64,000 bases of DNA from Centipeda felix (GTDB lineage Bacteria > Bacillota > Negativicutes > Selenomonadales > Selenomonadaceae): NCBI RefSeq assembly GCF_900186465.1, contig NZ_LT891956.1, positions 66,354 to 130,353 of the forward strand, given 5' to 3'. The notes under the pieces were generated by a model. It did not search any database, had not been told where the DNA came from, and was given only the letters and a program-made list of their open reading frames with translations. How positions within the stretch are numbered: the first letter of the stretch is position 1; each line of letters opens with the position of its first letter. The position numbers were made by a program, and so were the translations under genes. Below, piece by piece: positions 18,216-25,889 of the stretch.

Positions 18216-18623
18216 CTACTCTGTCAGATCACGGCGATACACCTCAGGATACACATCATGCCGCAGCGTCAGCTCAAACCCGCCCGCAGAGTACGGGGCA
18301 ATATCATACGGATTGTAGAACACATGGAGATCATTGTTCGCATCGAGCATCCAGTCGATATACTTCTGCCAGTCACCGCCATCATGATAGTCATTCAGTG
18401 TCTCGTCAATATCATGTGAAAAGAGATCCTGCTCACGTCCCGGATACTGCTTGCGGAAGGCATCCGCCAATGCGAGCAGAAGCACATCACGACTCGTAAT
18501 CACCGCATCAATGGAAACCGGCTCCCCCGTCTCCGTACTCAGCGTCACTCCCGTGACCGCATGCTGAGGGTGGGTACCGCCGTCATAGGTACCGGCCAGT
18601 GCCGCCATCATAGTCTTTTTCAT
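18216..18623 (-). CDS. Short DUF3298/RsiV-like protein, probably truncated
   Basis: 135 residues. The core (VSIDAVITSRDVLLLALADAF ... YIDWMLDANNDLHVFYNPYDIAPYSAGGFELTL) resembles the C-terminal DUF3298 domain of RsiV-type exported proteins, with the characteristic FYNPYDIAPYSAG. Family members normally have a signal peptide and an N-terminal DUF4163-like domain; here only MKKTMMAALAGTYDGG precedes, as if a signal-peptide start had been joined to the middle of the domain. AAGGAG precedes the ATG. Either a shortened paralog or a decayed gene. Confidence 0.6.
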   Translation of the reverse strand: MKKTMMAALAGTYDGGTHPQHAVTGVTLSTETGEPVSIDAVITSRDVLLLALADAFRKQYPGREQDLFSHDIDETLNDYHDGGDWQKYIDWMLDANNDLHVFYNPYDIAPYSAGGFELTLRHDVYPEVYRRDLTE

Positions 18624-18684
18624 CGCATATCACTCCTTATGTATAGAAAAGACTCCTCACGATGAGAAGTCTTGTCTGCTTTCA

Positions 18685-18761
18685 TGGTGCGATTGGCGCG
18701 AGTCGAACGCGCGACCCTCTGCTTAGGAGGCAGATGCTCTATCCATCTGAGCTACAACCGC
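18685..18761 (-). tRNA. tRNA-Arg (anticodon CCU)
   Basis: 77 nt including an encoded CCA. On the minus strand the acceptor arm GCGGTTG pairs with CAATCGC, the D arm is GCTCAGATGGATAGAGC, the anticodon arm TCTGC-CTCCTAA-GCAGA places CCT at 34-36, and the T arm is GCGCGTTCGACTCGCGC. Reads the AGG codon. Confidence 0.97.
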
Positions 18762-18852
18762 AGGAACTACTAGAGTTTACCAAAAACACGCGAAAAGTGC
18801 AAGCCGTTCCACGTCTCAGTTCTTTACCAAAGCGTCACATATCTCGCAGCAG

Positions 18853-18954
18853 GCGCCCCCACCCCCGCTTCGCGGTCCCCCTCCCCCGTGCCGCACGGGG
18901 GAGACTTGTGACTACAGTACATTAGCTTCCCCCGCCGTGCGGGGGGAAGTGGCG
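18853..18954. repeat. GC-rich hairpin repeat (family C), extended copy
   Basis: GGCGCCCCCACCCCCGCTTC, then CTCCCCCGTGCCGCACGGGGGAG, a 27-bp linker and a second hairpin CCCCCGCCGTGCGGGGGG. Same family as the copies at 10008 and 57324. Confidence 0.6.
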
Positions 18955-18961
18955 ACAGAGC

Positions 18962-19006
18962 ACAAAAAGGACACTGGACGAAACATTTCGCTTCGTCCAG
19001 TGTCCC
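18962..19006 (-). terminator. Intrinsic terminator of the DUF1659/DUF2922 pair
   Basis: On the minus strand GGACACTGGACGAA, loop, TTCGTCCAGTGTCC followed by TTTTT. Shares the ACGAA/TTCGT inner stem of the terminator family. Confidence 0.85.
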
Positions 19007-19031
19007 TCATCATGTCCTGCCGATGCAGTAC

Positions 19032-19250
19032 TCAGGAAAGCTGAGCGCTGTCTACCGTCTGGACACTGATGTCCTTAATGGAGACAGGGTATGCCTCACC
19101 GAGCATGATCGCCTTCTTTGCGATGACATCCTGCAGGCAGGTCTCCACCGCCGCCTTCGTCAGATCATCCTTCGGATCCATCAGACTGACCGTGTGGTTC
19201 TTGCCCGTCGAGAGTGCCAGCGTCATGCGGAGCTGTTTCTTCGTCGACAT
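19032..19250 (-). CDS. DUF2922 small protein
   Basis: 72 residues matching the DUF2922 pattern: an N-terminal beta segment (LRMTLALSTGKNHTVSLMDPKDDLT) then a helix (VETCLQDVIAKKAIML) and a final beta segment. Usually paired with DUF1659, as here. Function unknown; the family is widespread and small in Firmicutes. Strong AAAGGAGGT upstream implies high translation. Separated from the DUF1659 gene by 47 bp on the same strand. Confidence 0.8.
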   Translation of the reverse strand: MSTKKQLRMTLALSTGKNHTVSLMDPKDDLTKAAVETCLQDVIAKKAIMLGEAYPVSIKDISVQTVDSAQLS

Positions 19251-19297
19251 AGTCGTACCTCCTTTCTATGTCCTCACATCATCTGCCGCGCGGGGGC

Positions 19298-19513
19298 TCA
19301 GTCCGTCAGGACAGCCGTATCCGTGCGCATCACCTGATCGAGCCCGTGCTTCTGCAGATTCGCGAACCCGCGTCCGACCGCGAGCGCATCCGCATCCGTG
19401 AGCACAGGCGCAAGCCCTGCGATCGTGCGGTTCTTATAGAGGTTCTTGCCGTCTGCGCCGACCCCCGTAATCACCTTCAGCGTGAGCTTGCTCGCTGCTT
19501 CTTTGCGTGCCAT
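19298..19513 (-). CDS. DUF1659 small protein
   Basis: 71 residues (MARKEAASKLTLKVITGVGADGKNLYKNRTIAGLAPV...) with the DUF1659 pattern of a beta hairpin followed by a helix. I start at ATG 19513, which has AAAGGAG 8 nt upstream; three upstream codons from a GTG are also open. First of a two-gene transcript with DUF2922. Function unknown. Confidence 0.8.
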   Translation of the reverse strand: MARKEAASKLTLKVITGVGADGKNLYKNRTIAGLAPVLTDADALAVGRGFANLQKHGLDQVMRTDTAVLTD

Positions 19514-19765
19514 AGATGTCACTCCTTTCCGTTTTGTTCGTCCGCTGTAAGCTGCTTACACCCAAATACCTGCTGCGGCGAAAAAAAAGAAGAGCCTCCA
19601 TGCAAAATTTTCTTTACATACGAACATATTTTCTCTATAATAGCATTCAGAAAGGAACAGGAGATCCAGAATCGTGTCCCGTGCCTGTGCGCCCCGCCAG
19701 CGGCAGGCAGGAGTCATGGAGTCACAGCATTTTGCCGTGATTCCCCCAAACAAAGGAGATCCACT

Positions 19766-20278
19766 ATGAATCGTACGAAAAGAGAATGCCTGATGCAGCG
19801 CCTGCCCGCTCCGGCGGACATCCTCGCCCTCATTCCGGCACAGGAGGACGCGACGCGCACTGCCGTGATCTGTGCGCACGGGAGGAGCCTGATGCTCGGC
19901 GCCACACCGGAGCACGTGCTCGCCTGTCTCGCCGAGCGCGAGGACAAGGCACTCCGCCTCATCCGACGCAACGCCGCCCGTCTCATGGCACGGCGGCGCA
20001 ACATTATCCTCCCCATCCTACATGGCTGCGTCCTCACCCCGATCAAGATGTACAATGCGCGCCGCGGCGGCATCGGCTACATCAACACAGCATACGCCGC
20101 CCTCGTCCTGCAGCGGCGCGGCACGGGGAGCGACATCGCCCTGCAGAACGGTGACATCATCCACAGCCTGTGGGCGTTCGGCACACTGGAGCGCCACGTG
20201 CGCGAGGGGCGCGCCCTCCACTACAAACTTCTCAACGACGTGCGCCGCCAGCTTCGCTTTGCTGAGGACTTGGCTTAG
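19766..20278 (+). CDS. ComK-like regulator candidate
   Basis: 170 basic residues, no signal peptide. The middle (NIILPILHGCVLTPIKMYN then GGIGYINTAYAALVL and GSDIALQNGDIIHSLWAFGTLERHV) follows the order of ComK motifs: a PPI strand, a hydrophobic-Pro strand, a GW/GYI turn, an xTxxxFxNG-like strand and a polar helix beginning at FxxxE/xQ. Identity is weak, so this is a hypothesis by pattern. If right, it would activate DNA-uptake genes. ATG 19766 has AAAGGAG. The stop TAG is formed by the first bases of the adjacent MITE. Confidence 0.45.
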   Translation: MNRTKRECLMQRLPAPADILALIPAQEDATRTAVICAHGRSLMLGATPEHVLACLAEREDKALRLIRRNAARLMARRRNIILPILHGCVLTPIKMYNARRGGIGYINTAYAALVLQRRGTGSDIALQNGDIIHSLWAFGTLERHVREGRALHYKLLNDVRRQLRFAEDLA

Positions 20279-20442
20279 GGTATCACTGATAAATTCAGCA
20301 CCATCATCTTGACGCATCTTTTTTGCCCGTACTTCGGCGGAAAATCCTCCACAGAGCACCACTCTGCGTCCGGTTTTCCACCTTGTTCGGACGAAAAAAT
20401 CTACGCCAATCTGACGGGCTTCATTTTATCAGTGATTCCCTA
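20276..20442 (-). mobile_element. 167-bp MITE-like element, copy 4 (inverted)
   Basis: TAGGGTATCACTGATAAATT to ATTTTATCAGTGATTCCCTA with TA ends; inverted relative to copy 1. The first three bases are the stop codon of the preceding gene. Confidence 0.9.
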
Positions 20443-20508
20443 GAAAGCTCCTTGCATTTCTCCTCCCTCCATTGTATGATACGAATATCGAACAACGGAG
20501 GGTACAAT

Positions 20509-20946
20509 ATGCAGATTTCGAGCCGCTTTACCATCGCCGTCCACATCCTCATCTGCGTCGATCTTTTCGGCAAACGAGAGCCCGCGACAAGCGAGTCGCT
20601 CTCGGGAAGCATCGGCGCACATCCCGTCGTCATCCGCCGCATCCTCGGTCAGCTCCGCCGCGCGGGGCTCATCACCGTCGCGCGCGGGCGCGAGGGCGGC
20701 GCACATATCGCCAAGGAACTCACGGACATCACGCTCGCCGACATCTTCTGTGCCGTGGAGAGCATCAGCGGTCAGTCCCTCTTCAGCTTCCATGAGAATC
20801 CGAACCCTGCCTGCCCCGTCGGCAGCCACATCCACGATGTACTCGACCATCGCCTCGCAGACATCCAGCACGCCATGGAAAAGAAAATGGAGGAGACCAC
20901 TCTCGCCGACATCATCAAAGAGGCACGAGAAAGAGCAAACACATAG
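20509..20946 (+). CDS. Rrf2-family transcriptional regulator (YwnA-type)
   Basis: 145 residues. The N-terminal winged helix reads MQISSRFTIAVHILICVDL ... TSESLSGSIGAHPVVIRRILGQLRRAGLI followed by the wing VARGREGGAHIAKE, diagnostic of Rrf2. Only one cysteine follows (NPACPVGSHI), unlike the three-cysteine Fe-S sensors IscR and NsrR, so it resembles YwnA-type members; the signal it senses is unknown. GGAGGG precedes the ATG. The next gene, a YdjM-like membrane protein, may be its neighbour target. Confidence 0.88.
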   Translation: MQISSRFTIAVHILICVDLFGKREPATSESLSGSIGAHPVVIRRILGQLRRAGLITVARGREGGAHIAKELTDITLADIFCAVESISGQSLFSFHENPNPACPVGSHIHDVLDHRLADIQHAMEKKMEETTLADIIKEARERANT

Positions 20947-21030
20947 TTACTTAACGGCTATTGTCTGCACAATATCTATCCGTATAGATTCGATGCCCGT
21001 CCCCATTTTCAGAGGAGGAAATACGCCATC

Positions 21031-21474
21031 ATGACATGGGTATCGCACGCTGCACTCACGGGTACGATTGCCTATGCGGTGAGTGCCGATCCACTCGCGG
21101 CGGCGGCGGCATGCGTCGGCGCCGTCCTGCCGGACAAGGTGGAGGGCACCCCCGGCAGTGTCGGATGGCGTACATGGCGCAGCCGTCATCGCGGCTGGTC
21201 ACACTGGCCAATGCTCTATCTCGCCCTCATCGGTGCGCTCCTCCACAGCGAGACGTACATTGGGAGCAGGATGTTCCTCACAGTACTCCTATGGATCTTC
21301 CTCGGTGCACTTCTCCACATTGCAGAGGACGCGGTCTGCGGCAAGGTGCCCGCCGTCCTCCCGACACAGAAAATCGGGATACGCCTCTTTACCGTCGGCT
21401 CGCTGAGGGAATACCTATTCACAGCCGTATGTATCGGCATTGTCTATGCAGGAAGTTGTTTTCTAGGGAATTAG
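21031..21474 (+). CDS. YdjM/DUF457-family membrane hydrolase-like protein
   Basis: 147 residues, mostly membrane-embedded. It carries the family histidines and acids: VSHAALTG, AVLPDKVEG, RHRGWSHWP and GALLHIAEDAV, a pattern of metal-dependent inner-membrane hydrolases of the YdjM/DUF457 group. The E. coli relative is SOS-regulated; no LexA box is evident here. GAGGAAA precedes the ATG. Substrate unknown. Confidence 0.8.
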   Translation: MTWVSHAALTGTIAYAVSADPLAAAAACVGAVLPDKVEGTPGSVGWRTWRSRHRGWSHWPMLYLALIGALLHSETYIGSRMFLTVLLWIFLGALLHIAEDAVCGKVPAVLPTQKIGIRLFTVGSLREYLFTAVCIGIVYAGSCFLGN

Positions 21475-21483
21475 TGATAATTA

Positions 21484-21529
21484 AAAGACCTGTCCAACGA
21501 AATCACAGACTTCGTCGGGCAGGTCTTTT
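21484..21529. terminator. Bidirectional terminator, ACGAA/TTCGT type
   Basis: AAAAGACCTGTCCAACGAA, loop, TTCGTCGGGCAGGTCTTTT, between the plus-strand membrane protein and the minus-strand alcohol dehydrogenase. Confidence 0.85.
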
Positions 21530-21539
21530 GCTGATGGCT

Positions 21540-21572
21540 TAGGGAAATACTGATAAATTCAGCACTTCCCTA
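21540..21572. mobile_element. Minimal 33-bp MITE remnant
   Basis: Just the two element ends joined (TAGGGAAATACTGATAAATT...CACTTCCCTA), TA at both sides. Its right TA plus G reads, on the minus strand, as the TAG stop of the alcohol dehydrogenase. Confidence 0.75.
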
Positions 21573-22754
21573 GTGATTTGCCGCCGTGTAGATGGTGATG
21601 GCGTCGGCGCGTGTGAGCGGATGGAACACGCCGATGCGGATGCGATCCTCCTGCGTCGCATCATCGGCGAGCTGCTCGATCGTCCCCGCCGAGAGGGTGC
21701 CGATCCCCAGCCCGCCGATGCTCGTCGGCATCCCGATGGAGGTGAAGAACTCCTCCATGTGACGGATGCCCGCGCGCGCCCGCTCCTCATCCGTGCCCGC
21801 ATCAATGCCGAAGAGGTCGGCAGCGAACTGGGCAAAGCGCGCCGGGTCGTAGGGATAGGCAAACCGCGCCCACGATCCCCAGAGCGCAGTGAGCGCACGC
21901 CCGTGTGTGGCATCATAGCGTGCAGAGAGCGGATGGCTCAGCTTATGTACGGAGAAATCCTTACCGCATCCAAGTCCTGTCAAGTCGCTGTGCGATATAC
22001 TGCCGCAGTACATGAGCTCGCTCATCGCATCGTAGTCCTTGCGCGAGACGAGAAGGCGTCGCACGGATTCCATCACAGTGCGCAGGAGGTCAATCGCGAC
22101 GCGGTCGGTGAAGACGTTCGGCTCCTTGACGTCCGTGAAGAACCGCTCCATCGTGTGCATCATGATATCCGATGCCCCCGCGGCGATCTGCTCACGCGGC
22201 AGGGTAAAGGCGAGCGTCGGGTTCATAAAGGCGAAGACAGGGCGGTTGAGCGGCGCGTTCAGCCCAAGCTTCTGCCCCGTATCCTCATTCGTCAATACGG
22301 CGGAGTCGCTCGTCTCGCTTCCTGCGGCAGGGATGGTGAGCACGGACGCAACGGGCATCGTGCGCGTCAGCTCTGCCTTTTTCGTCCAGATATCCCAGAT
22401 GTCCACGTCAGGATTTGCAATGCCGTGAGCGACTGCCTTCGCCGAGTCGATCACGCTGCCGCCGCCGATGGCAAGGATGAAGTTCACATCCGCCGCGAGC
22501 CCCTCGCGGATCGCCTCACGAACGAACGTAACGCGCGGGTTCGGCTGTACACCGCCCATAACGAGGAACGCCAGCCCCGCCGAGGTCAGATTCATCTCGA
22601 TGCGCGAGAGCAGCCCCGAGCGCTCCGCACTGCCGCCGCCGTGGAGAATGAGCACGCGGCGCGCCCCCGCCGCACGCAGTTTTGCGGGAACACTATCCTC
22701 CGCCCCCCGCCCGAAGATGATCTCCGTCGGACAATGATAGGTAAAGCTCTGCAT
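21570..22754 (-). CDS. Iron-containing alcohol dehydrogenase (butanol-dehydrogenase type)
   Basis: NAD(P)-dependent group III alcohol dehydrogenase, expected to reduce aldehydes or ketones in fermentation. The nucleotide motif GGGSVIDSAKAVA (about residues 97-109) and TIPAAGSETSDSAVL are present, and the iron ligands appear in ASDIMMHTMERFF (Asp, His) and VHKLSHPLSARYDATHG (two His). 394 residues, normal for YugJ/BdhA-type enzymes. A GAGGAG site precedes the ATG. The stop codon is supplied by a MITE remnant, so the last residues may differ from the ancestral protein. Substrate not known. Confidence 0.9.
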   Translation of the reverse strand: MQSFTYHCPTEIIFGRGAEDSVPAKLRAAGARRVLILHGGGSAERSGLLSRIEMNLTSAGLAFLVMGGVQPNPRVTFVREAIREGLAADVNFILAIGGGSVIDSAKAVAHGIANPDVDIWDIWTKKAELTRTMPVASVLTIPAAGSETSDSAVLTNEDTGQKLGLNAPLNRPVFAFMNPTLAFTLPREQIAAGASDIMMHTMERFFTDVKEPNVFTDRVAIDLLRTVMESVRRLLVSRKDYDAMSELMYCGSISHSDLTGLGCGKDFSVHKLSHPLSARYDATHGRALTALWGSWARFAYPYDPARFAQFAADLFGIDAGTDEERARAGIRHMEEFFTSIGMPTSIGGLGIGTLSAGTIEQLADDATQEDRIRIGVFHPLTRADAITIYTAANH

Positions 22755-22844
22755 GAAACTCCTCCTCTTTTCACAAACTTATTTCATCGTGTTCATTATA
22801 ACAGAACCGAGGAAAAAAAGTCATTCCATCGGTTAAGAAAAGTG

Positions 22845-22874
22845 TTGCAAAAAGACTTCAAAATTTCGTATAAT
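22845..22874 (+). promoter_or_regulatory. Promoter of the dicarboxylate transporter
   Basis: -35 TTGCAA (22845-22850), 18-bp spacer, -10 TATAAT (22869-22874), 50 bp upstream of the start codon. Confidence 0.65.
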
Positions 22875-22924
22875 AACAATATAAATAATGGGATTATCGA
22901 TTACCATTGAAGGAGGCTGAGAAA

Positions 22925-24472
22925 ATGAGCGGAGATCAAAGCAAAGAAGCCCAACAGATTCATGAGGCGGAGCAAAAGTTTGATCGCACACGTCGTCTCG
23001 TCGGTCTTTTCGGTGCGCCAATCCTTGCGATTCTGGTGCTTCTGACGCCGATTGACGGACTGACGCTTGCATCACACAAGCTGCTCGCCATCATGGTTCT
23101 GGTGGCACTCTGGTGGATCACGGAACCCGTACCCATCCCCGTCACGTCCCTCATCGGGCCGACGCTCGCTGTCGTAACAGGCGTGGTCACGGCAAAGGAT
23201 GCCTATGCGGCATTCGCCAATCCGATGATCTTCCTCTTCATGGGCGGATTCATCCTCGCCAAGGCGATGATGGATCATGGACTCGACAAGCGTTTTGCCT
23301 ACTGGCTGCTCTCGCGCTCGTGGGTCGGCTCGAATCCGCGCCGCATTTTCCTCGCGATCGGTCTTGCCGCAGCACTCTGCTCCGGCTGGGTGAGCAATAC
23401 GGCGACGGCCGCGATGATGTTCCCGATCGCCCTCGGCCTGCTGTCTGCCGTCAAGGAAATGATGGCCGCGAACGGCAAGGAGATCGACCTGCACGACTAC
23501 AAGTACGCGACCGGGCTGATGCTCATGACGGCGTATGCCTGCTCGATCGGCGGTGTTCTGACTCCGATCGGCACTCCGCCGAACATCATCATGCTCGGCT
23601 TCCTCGATCAGATGGCAAACATCCACATCTCCTTCTTCGAATGGATGACGTGGGGCGCCATTGCAATGGTGGCCTACTTCATCATCGCCTATGTGGTTCT
23701 CATCCGTATGTTCCCGCCCGATGTCGAGCGCATCGACGGCGCGGAGGAGTTCATCCGCGCGCGTGTCGCCGAGCTCGGCGGCTGGACGCGCGCACAGAAG
23801 AACACACTCGTCTGCTTCCTCGTCGCCGTCTTTCTCTGGGTGTTCCCGGGCATCCTCTCGATGGCGCTCGGCAGCACCTCACCGCTCCTCAAGATGTACA
23901 ACCACCTCTTCCCTGAGGCGGTCGCGGCAATGGCAGGCGCGCTGCTCCTCTTCCTCCTGCCGATCAACTTCAAGGAGCGCAAGTTCACGCTCGAGTGGAA
24001 ATCGGCCGTGCAGGGCATCGAGTGGGGCACGCTCATCCTCTTCGGCGGCGGCCTCGCGATGGGCGGCATGATGTATAAGACGGGGCTCTCGCAGTGGGTC
24101 GGCGACCGCATTGTCGGGATGCTCGGCGGTGAGCCGTCCGAGTTCGCCCTCGTCGCGATCTTCTGCGTGATGGCGCTGCTCCTCTCCGAGCTGACCAGTC
24201 ACACGGCGGCGACGAACATGATTGGCCCGCTCGCCATTACCGCAGCGGTATCCGCAGGGTTCAGCCCGATCCACGTCGCGATCGGTATTGCCCTCTCTTC
24301 GTCGCTTGGCTTCATGCTTCCTGTGTCTACACCTCCGAATGCAATTGTCTATGCATCGGGCTACATTCCCATCACAAAAATGATCAAGACCGGTGTCTAC
24401 ATCGACTTCATCGGCATCTTCTGCGTGACCATCCCGCTCGTGCTCTACTTCGTGGTATGGCTCGTCGGGTAA
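22925..24472 (+). CDS. DASS-family anion:sodium symporter (dicarboxylate transporter)
   Basis: 515-residue inner-membrane transporter with about 11-12 helices. It shows the two DASS clamshell signatures SNTATAAMMFP and TSHTAATNM and both substrate-loop motifs TPIGTPPNIIMLG and PVSTPPNAIVYASGYI, plus WWITEPVPIPVTSL near the start. Likely substrates are succinate, malate or fumarate, in keeping with the succinate/propionate fermentation of Selenomonas-like bacteria. ATG 22925 is chosen for GGAGG 8 nt upstream. Own promoter and terminator. Confidence 0.92.
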   Translation: MSGDQSKEAQQIHEAEQKFDRTRRLVGLFGAPILAILVLLTPIDGLTLASHKLLAIMVLVALWWITEPVPIPVTSLIGPTLAVVTGVVTAKDAYAAFANPMIFLFMGGFILAKAMMDHGLDKRFAYWLLSRSWVGSNPRRIFLAIGLAAALCSGWVSNTATAAMMFPIALGLLSAVKEMMAANGKEIDLHDYKYATGLMLMTAYACSIGGVLTPIGTPPNIIMLGFLDQMANIHISFFEWMTWGAIAMVAYFIIAYVVLIRMFPPDVERIDGAEEFIRARVAELGGWTRAQKNTLVCFLVAVFLWVFPGILSMALGSTSPLLKMYNHLFPEAVAAMAGALLLFLLPINFKERKFTLEWKSAVQGIEWGTLILFGGGLAMGGMMYKTGLSQWVGDRIVGMLGGEPSEFALVAIFCVMALLLSELTSHTAATNMIGPLAITAAVSAGFSPIHVAIGIALSSSLGFMLPVSTPPNAIVYASGYIPITKMIKTGVYIDFIGIFCVTIPLVLYFVVWLVG

Positions 24473-24489
24473 CATCGATACAACGGAAC

Positions 24490-24519
24490 AAAAAAGGAGC
24501 TGCTGTGCAGCTCCTTTTC
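24490..24519 (+). terminator. Intrinsic terminator of the transporter gene
   Basis: AAAAGGAGCTGC, TGT loop, GCAGCTCCTTTT. Confidence 0.9.
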
Positions 24520-24536
24520 CATGCATGTGAGGAAAC

Positions 24537-25046
24537 ATGACCCCCTTTCTCTTCTTTTCCATCATCGCCGCCATCCTCTTCGGCTCGTTCTTTCTTGCCG
24601 CCTATCTCTACAGTGTAAGACAGCGGCACAAACAAGAGGCACATGATGCATATCTCAGGCAAAAGAAGGAAGAACTGTCCCCCTATGCGTTCTACCGTAC
24701 GGTGCAGAGTGCCGACAATCAGATATTTTCCTTCGGACACATACGGGCAGGAGACCGTTTTCGTATCCGACGGGACTTCGTCGACCACGGCGGGCAGACG
24801 TTTCATGCGGGAGAGACGTATGATTTCGCATCAGCCTTCTTCCTCCCCTATGAAGGCGTCTATACCCTCTTTCTCTCAAGTGACGGCAAAGAGATCACCC
24901 GCATGTATCTCCATATCCCCTACGCGAGCATCAAAATCTCCGTCTCTGACCGCAGAGGAGAACTCACACATGAAGAGCTCCCTGCCGAAGAGGACATCTG
25001 CTGTCATACGGAGGAATATTTTGAGCTGCTTCTCCCGAGAGAATGA
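24537..25046 (+). CDS. Membrane-anchored DUF3601-like protein
   Basis: 169 residues: an N-terminal membrane helix (FLFFSIIAAILFGSFFLAAY) and a soluble domain in which GDRFRIRRDFVDHGGQTFHA, GETYDF and FFLPYEGVYTLFL recall DUF3601. The topology suggests the soluble domain is cytoplasmic (basic SVRQRHK after the helix). Function unknown. GAGGAAAC precedes the ATG; the terminator of the upstream gene implies its own promoter or read-through. Confidence 0.6.
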   Translation: MTPFLFFSIIAAILFGSFFLAAYLYSVRQRHKQEAHDAYLRQKKEELSPYAFYRTVQSADNQIFSFGHIRAGDRFRIRRDFVDHGGQTFHAGETYDFASAFFLPYEGVYTLFLSSDGKEITRMYLHIPYASIKISVSDRRGELTHEELPAEEDICCHTEEYFELLLPRE

Positions 25047-25062
25047 CCGCCGCAGCGCCGCA

Positions 25063-25095
25063 TACAAAAAGAGCCGCCATGCGGCTCTTTTTGTA
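25063..25095. terminator. Bidirectional terminator between convergent genes
   Basis: TACAAAAAGAGCCGC, CAT loop, GCGGCTCTTTTTGTA; T runs on both strands serve the DUF3601-like gene and the dCMP deaminase. Confidence 0.9.
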
Positions 25096-25107
25096 CAAGG
25101 GAACGAC

Positions 25108-25584
25108 TTACTCCTCCGGCGTAAAGCGAACCGGCACCTCCGTCAGCTCCGTCTCCATGCGGCGGCAGGTGACATTCGCCGAGGCGAGCATCCGCTTCGA
25201 TGCCTTCGTACTGTCGGCGGCGGCGTACTTGTCCGAGAGATAGATGACCTCACGAATGCCGCTCTGAATGATCGCCTTGCAGCATTCGTTGCACGGGAAC
25301 AGTGATGTGTAAATACGGCAGCCTTTCAATGACGTGCTCGCATTGAGGATGGCATTCAGCTCTGCATGCACGACATAGGGGTACTTTTGCTCGGCGAACT
25401 CCCCCGTCCGTCCCCATGGATACTCATGGTCGTCGCAGCCGTTCGGCATCCCGTTGTAGCCGACGCCGACGATATGCTTGTCCTCGTTGACGATGCAGGC
25501 GCCGACCTGCGTATGCGGATCCTTGCTGCGATAGGCGGAAAAGAGCGCCACGCCCATAAAATACTCATCCCACGAGATGATCAT
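25108..25584 (-). CDS. comEB: Deoxycytidylate deaminase (ComEB type)
   Basis: Zinc-dependent deamination of dCMP to dUMP for thymidylate synthesis. The zinc/catalytic motif HAELNAI (VVHAELNAILN) and PCNECC are intact, and SKDPHTQVGACIVN and GYNGMPNGCDD mark the dCMP deaminase family rather than tRNA or cytidine deaminases. 158 residues. GGAGGAATCGTC precedes the ATG. Its 5' region abuts the divergent small toxin promoter. Confidence 0.93.
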   Translation of the reverse strand: MIISWDEYFMGVALFSAYRSKDPHTQVGACIVNEDKHIVGVGYNGMPNGCDDHEYPWGRTGEFAEQKYPYVVHAELNAILNASTSLKGCRIYTSLFPCNECCKAIIQSGIREVIYLSDKYAAADSTKASKRMLASANVTCRRMETELTEVPVRFTPEE

Positions 25585-25601
25585 GACGATTCCTCCCTGT
25601 A

Positions 25602-25630
25602 TTGCATGGCATACATTTGTTTGCTATAAT
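25602..25630 (+). promoter_or_regulatory. Promoter of small toxin mRNA, copy 1
   Basis: -35 TTGCAT (25602-25607), 17-bp spacer, -10 TATAAT (25625-25630). Confidence 0.75.
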
Positions 25631-25686
25631 CATAGCAGGCACTGATAGGCGCAGTGGTAACTCAGCCCCCGAAAGGGGGGATTGAT

Positions 25687-25755
25687 ATGGAGACCTACGA
25701 GTTCTTAACGTTTCTCGTTGTGTTCACCGTATTAGTTTTATCCGTTAAACGATAA
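25687..25755 (+). CDS. 22-residue hydrophobic toxin-like peptide, copy 1
   Basis: Peptide starting METYEFLTFLVV and ending SVKR: a short N-terminal acidic-aromatic head, one membrane helix and a basic tail. This is the pattern of type I toxins of the holin-like/TxpA-Fst group, though shorter than most. The leader contains GCCCCCGAAAGGGGGG, a hairpin that buries the GGGGGG ribosome site 7 nt before the ATG, typical of toxin mRNAs needing activation. A second copy at 53193 differs at few residues. The coding sequence is followed by a terminator and faced by an antisense RNA. Toxicity is inferred. Confidence 0.75.
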   Translation: METYEFLTFLVVFTVLVLSVKR

Positions 25756-25845
25756 ATGAGAAAGCCCCGCCTTGCGTCTCCAAACAACAGGCGGGGTATC
25801 TCGCATGTATAAGGGGGCAACCGCTGAGCGGCAGTGCCCTTTTCT
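25755..25845 (-). ncRNA. Antisense antitoxin RNA candidate, copy 1
   Basis: The minus strand has -35 TTGACG (25880-25875), a 17-bp spacer and -10 TAAAAT (25857-25852). A transcript from about 25845 would begin with hairpin GGGCACTGCCGC...GCGGTTGCCC and end at stem CCCCGCC/GGCGGGG (25765-25771 with 25790-25796) followed by CTTTCTC. It is about 90 nt and complementary to the 3' part of the toxin mRNA, as in TxpA/RatA. The same layout occurs in all three copies. Confidence 0.7.
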
Positions 25846-25851
25846 ATGTCT

Positions 25852-25880
25852 ATTTTACTTCAATCCGCCAATTTCGTCAA
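25852..25880 (-). promoter_or_regulatory. Promoter of antitoxin RNA, copy 1
   Basis: TTGACG - 17 bp - TAAAAT on the minus strand, just downstream of the mgtC stop codon. Confidence 0.8.
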
Positions 25881-25889
25881 GCACGAAGC

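Noticed and set aside
19268..19765. Upstream extension of the ComK-like frame
   Set aside because: Antisense to the DUF1659 gene; the good ribosome site at 19755 fixes the start at 19766.
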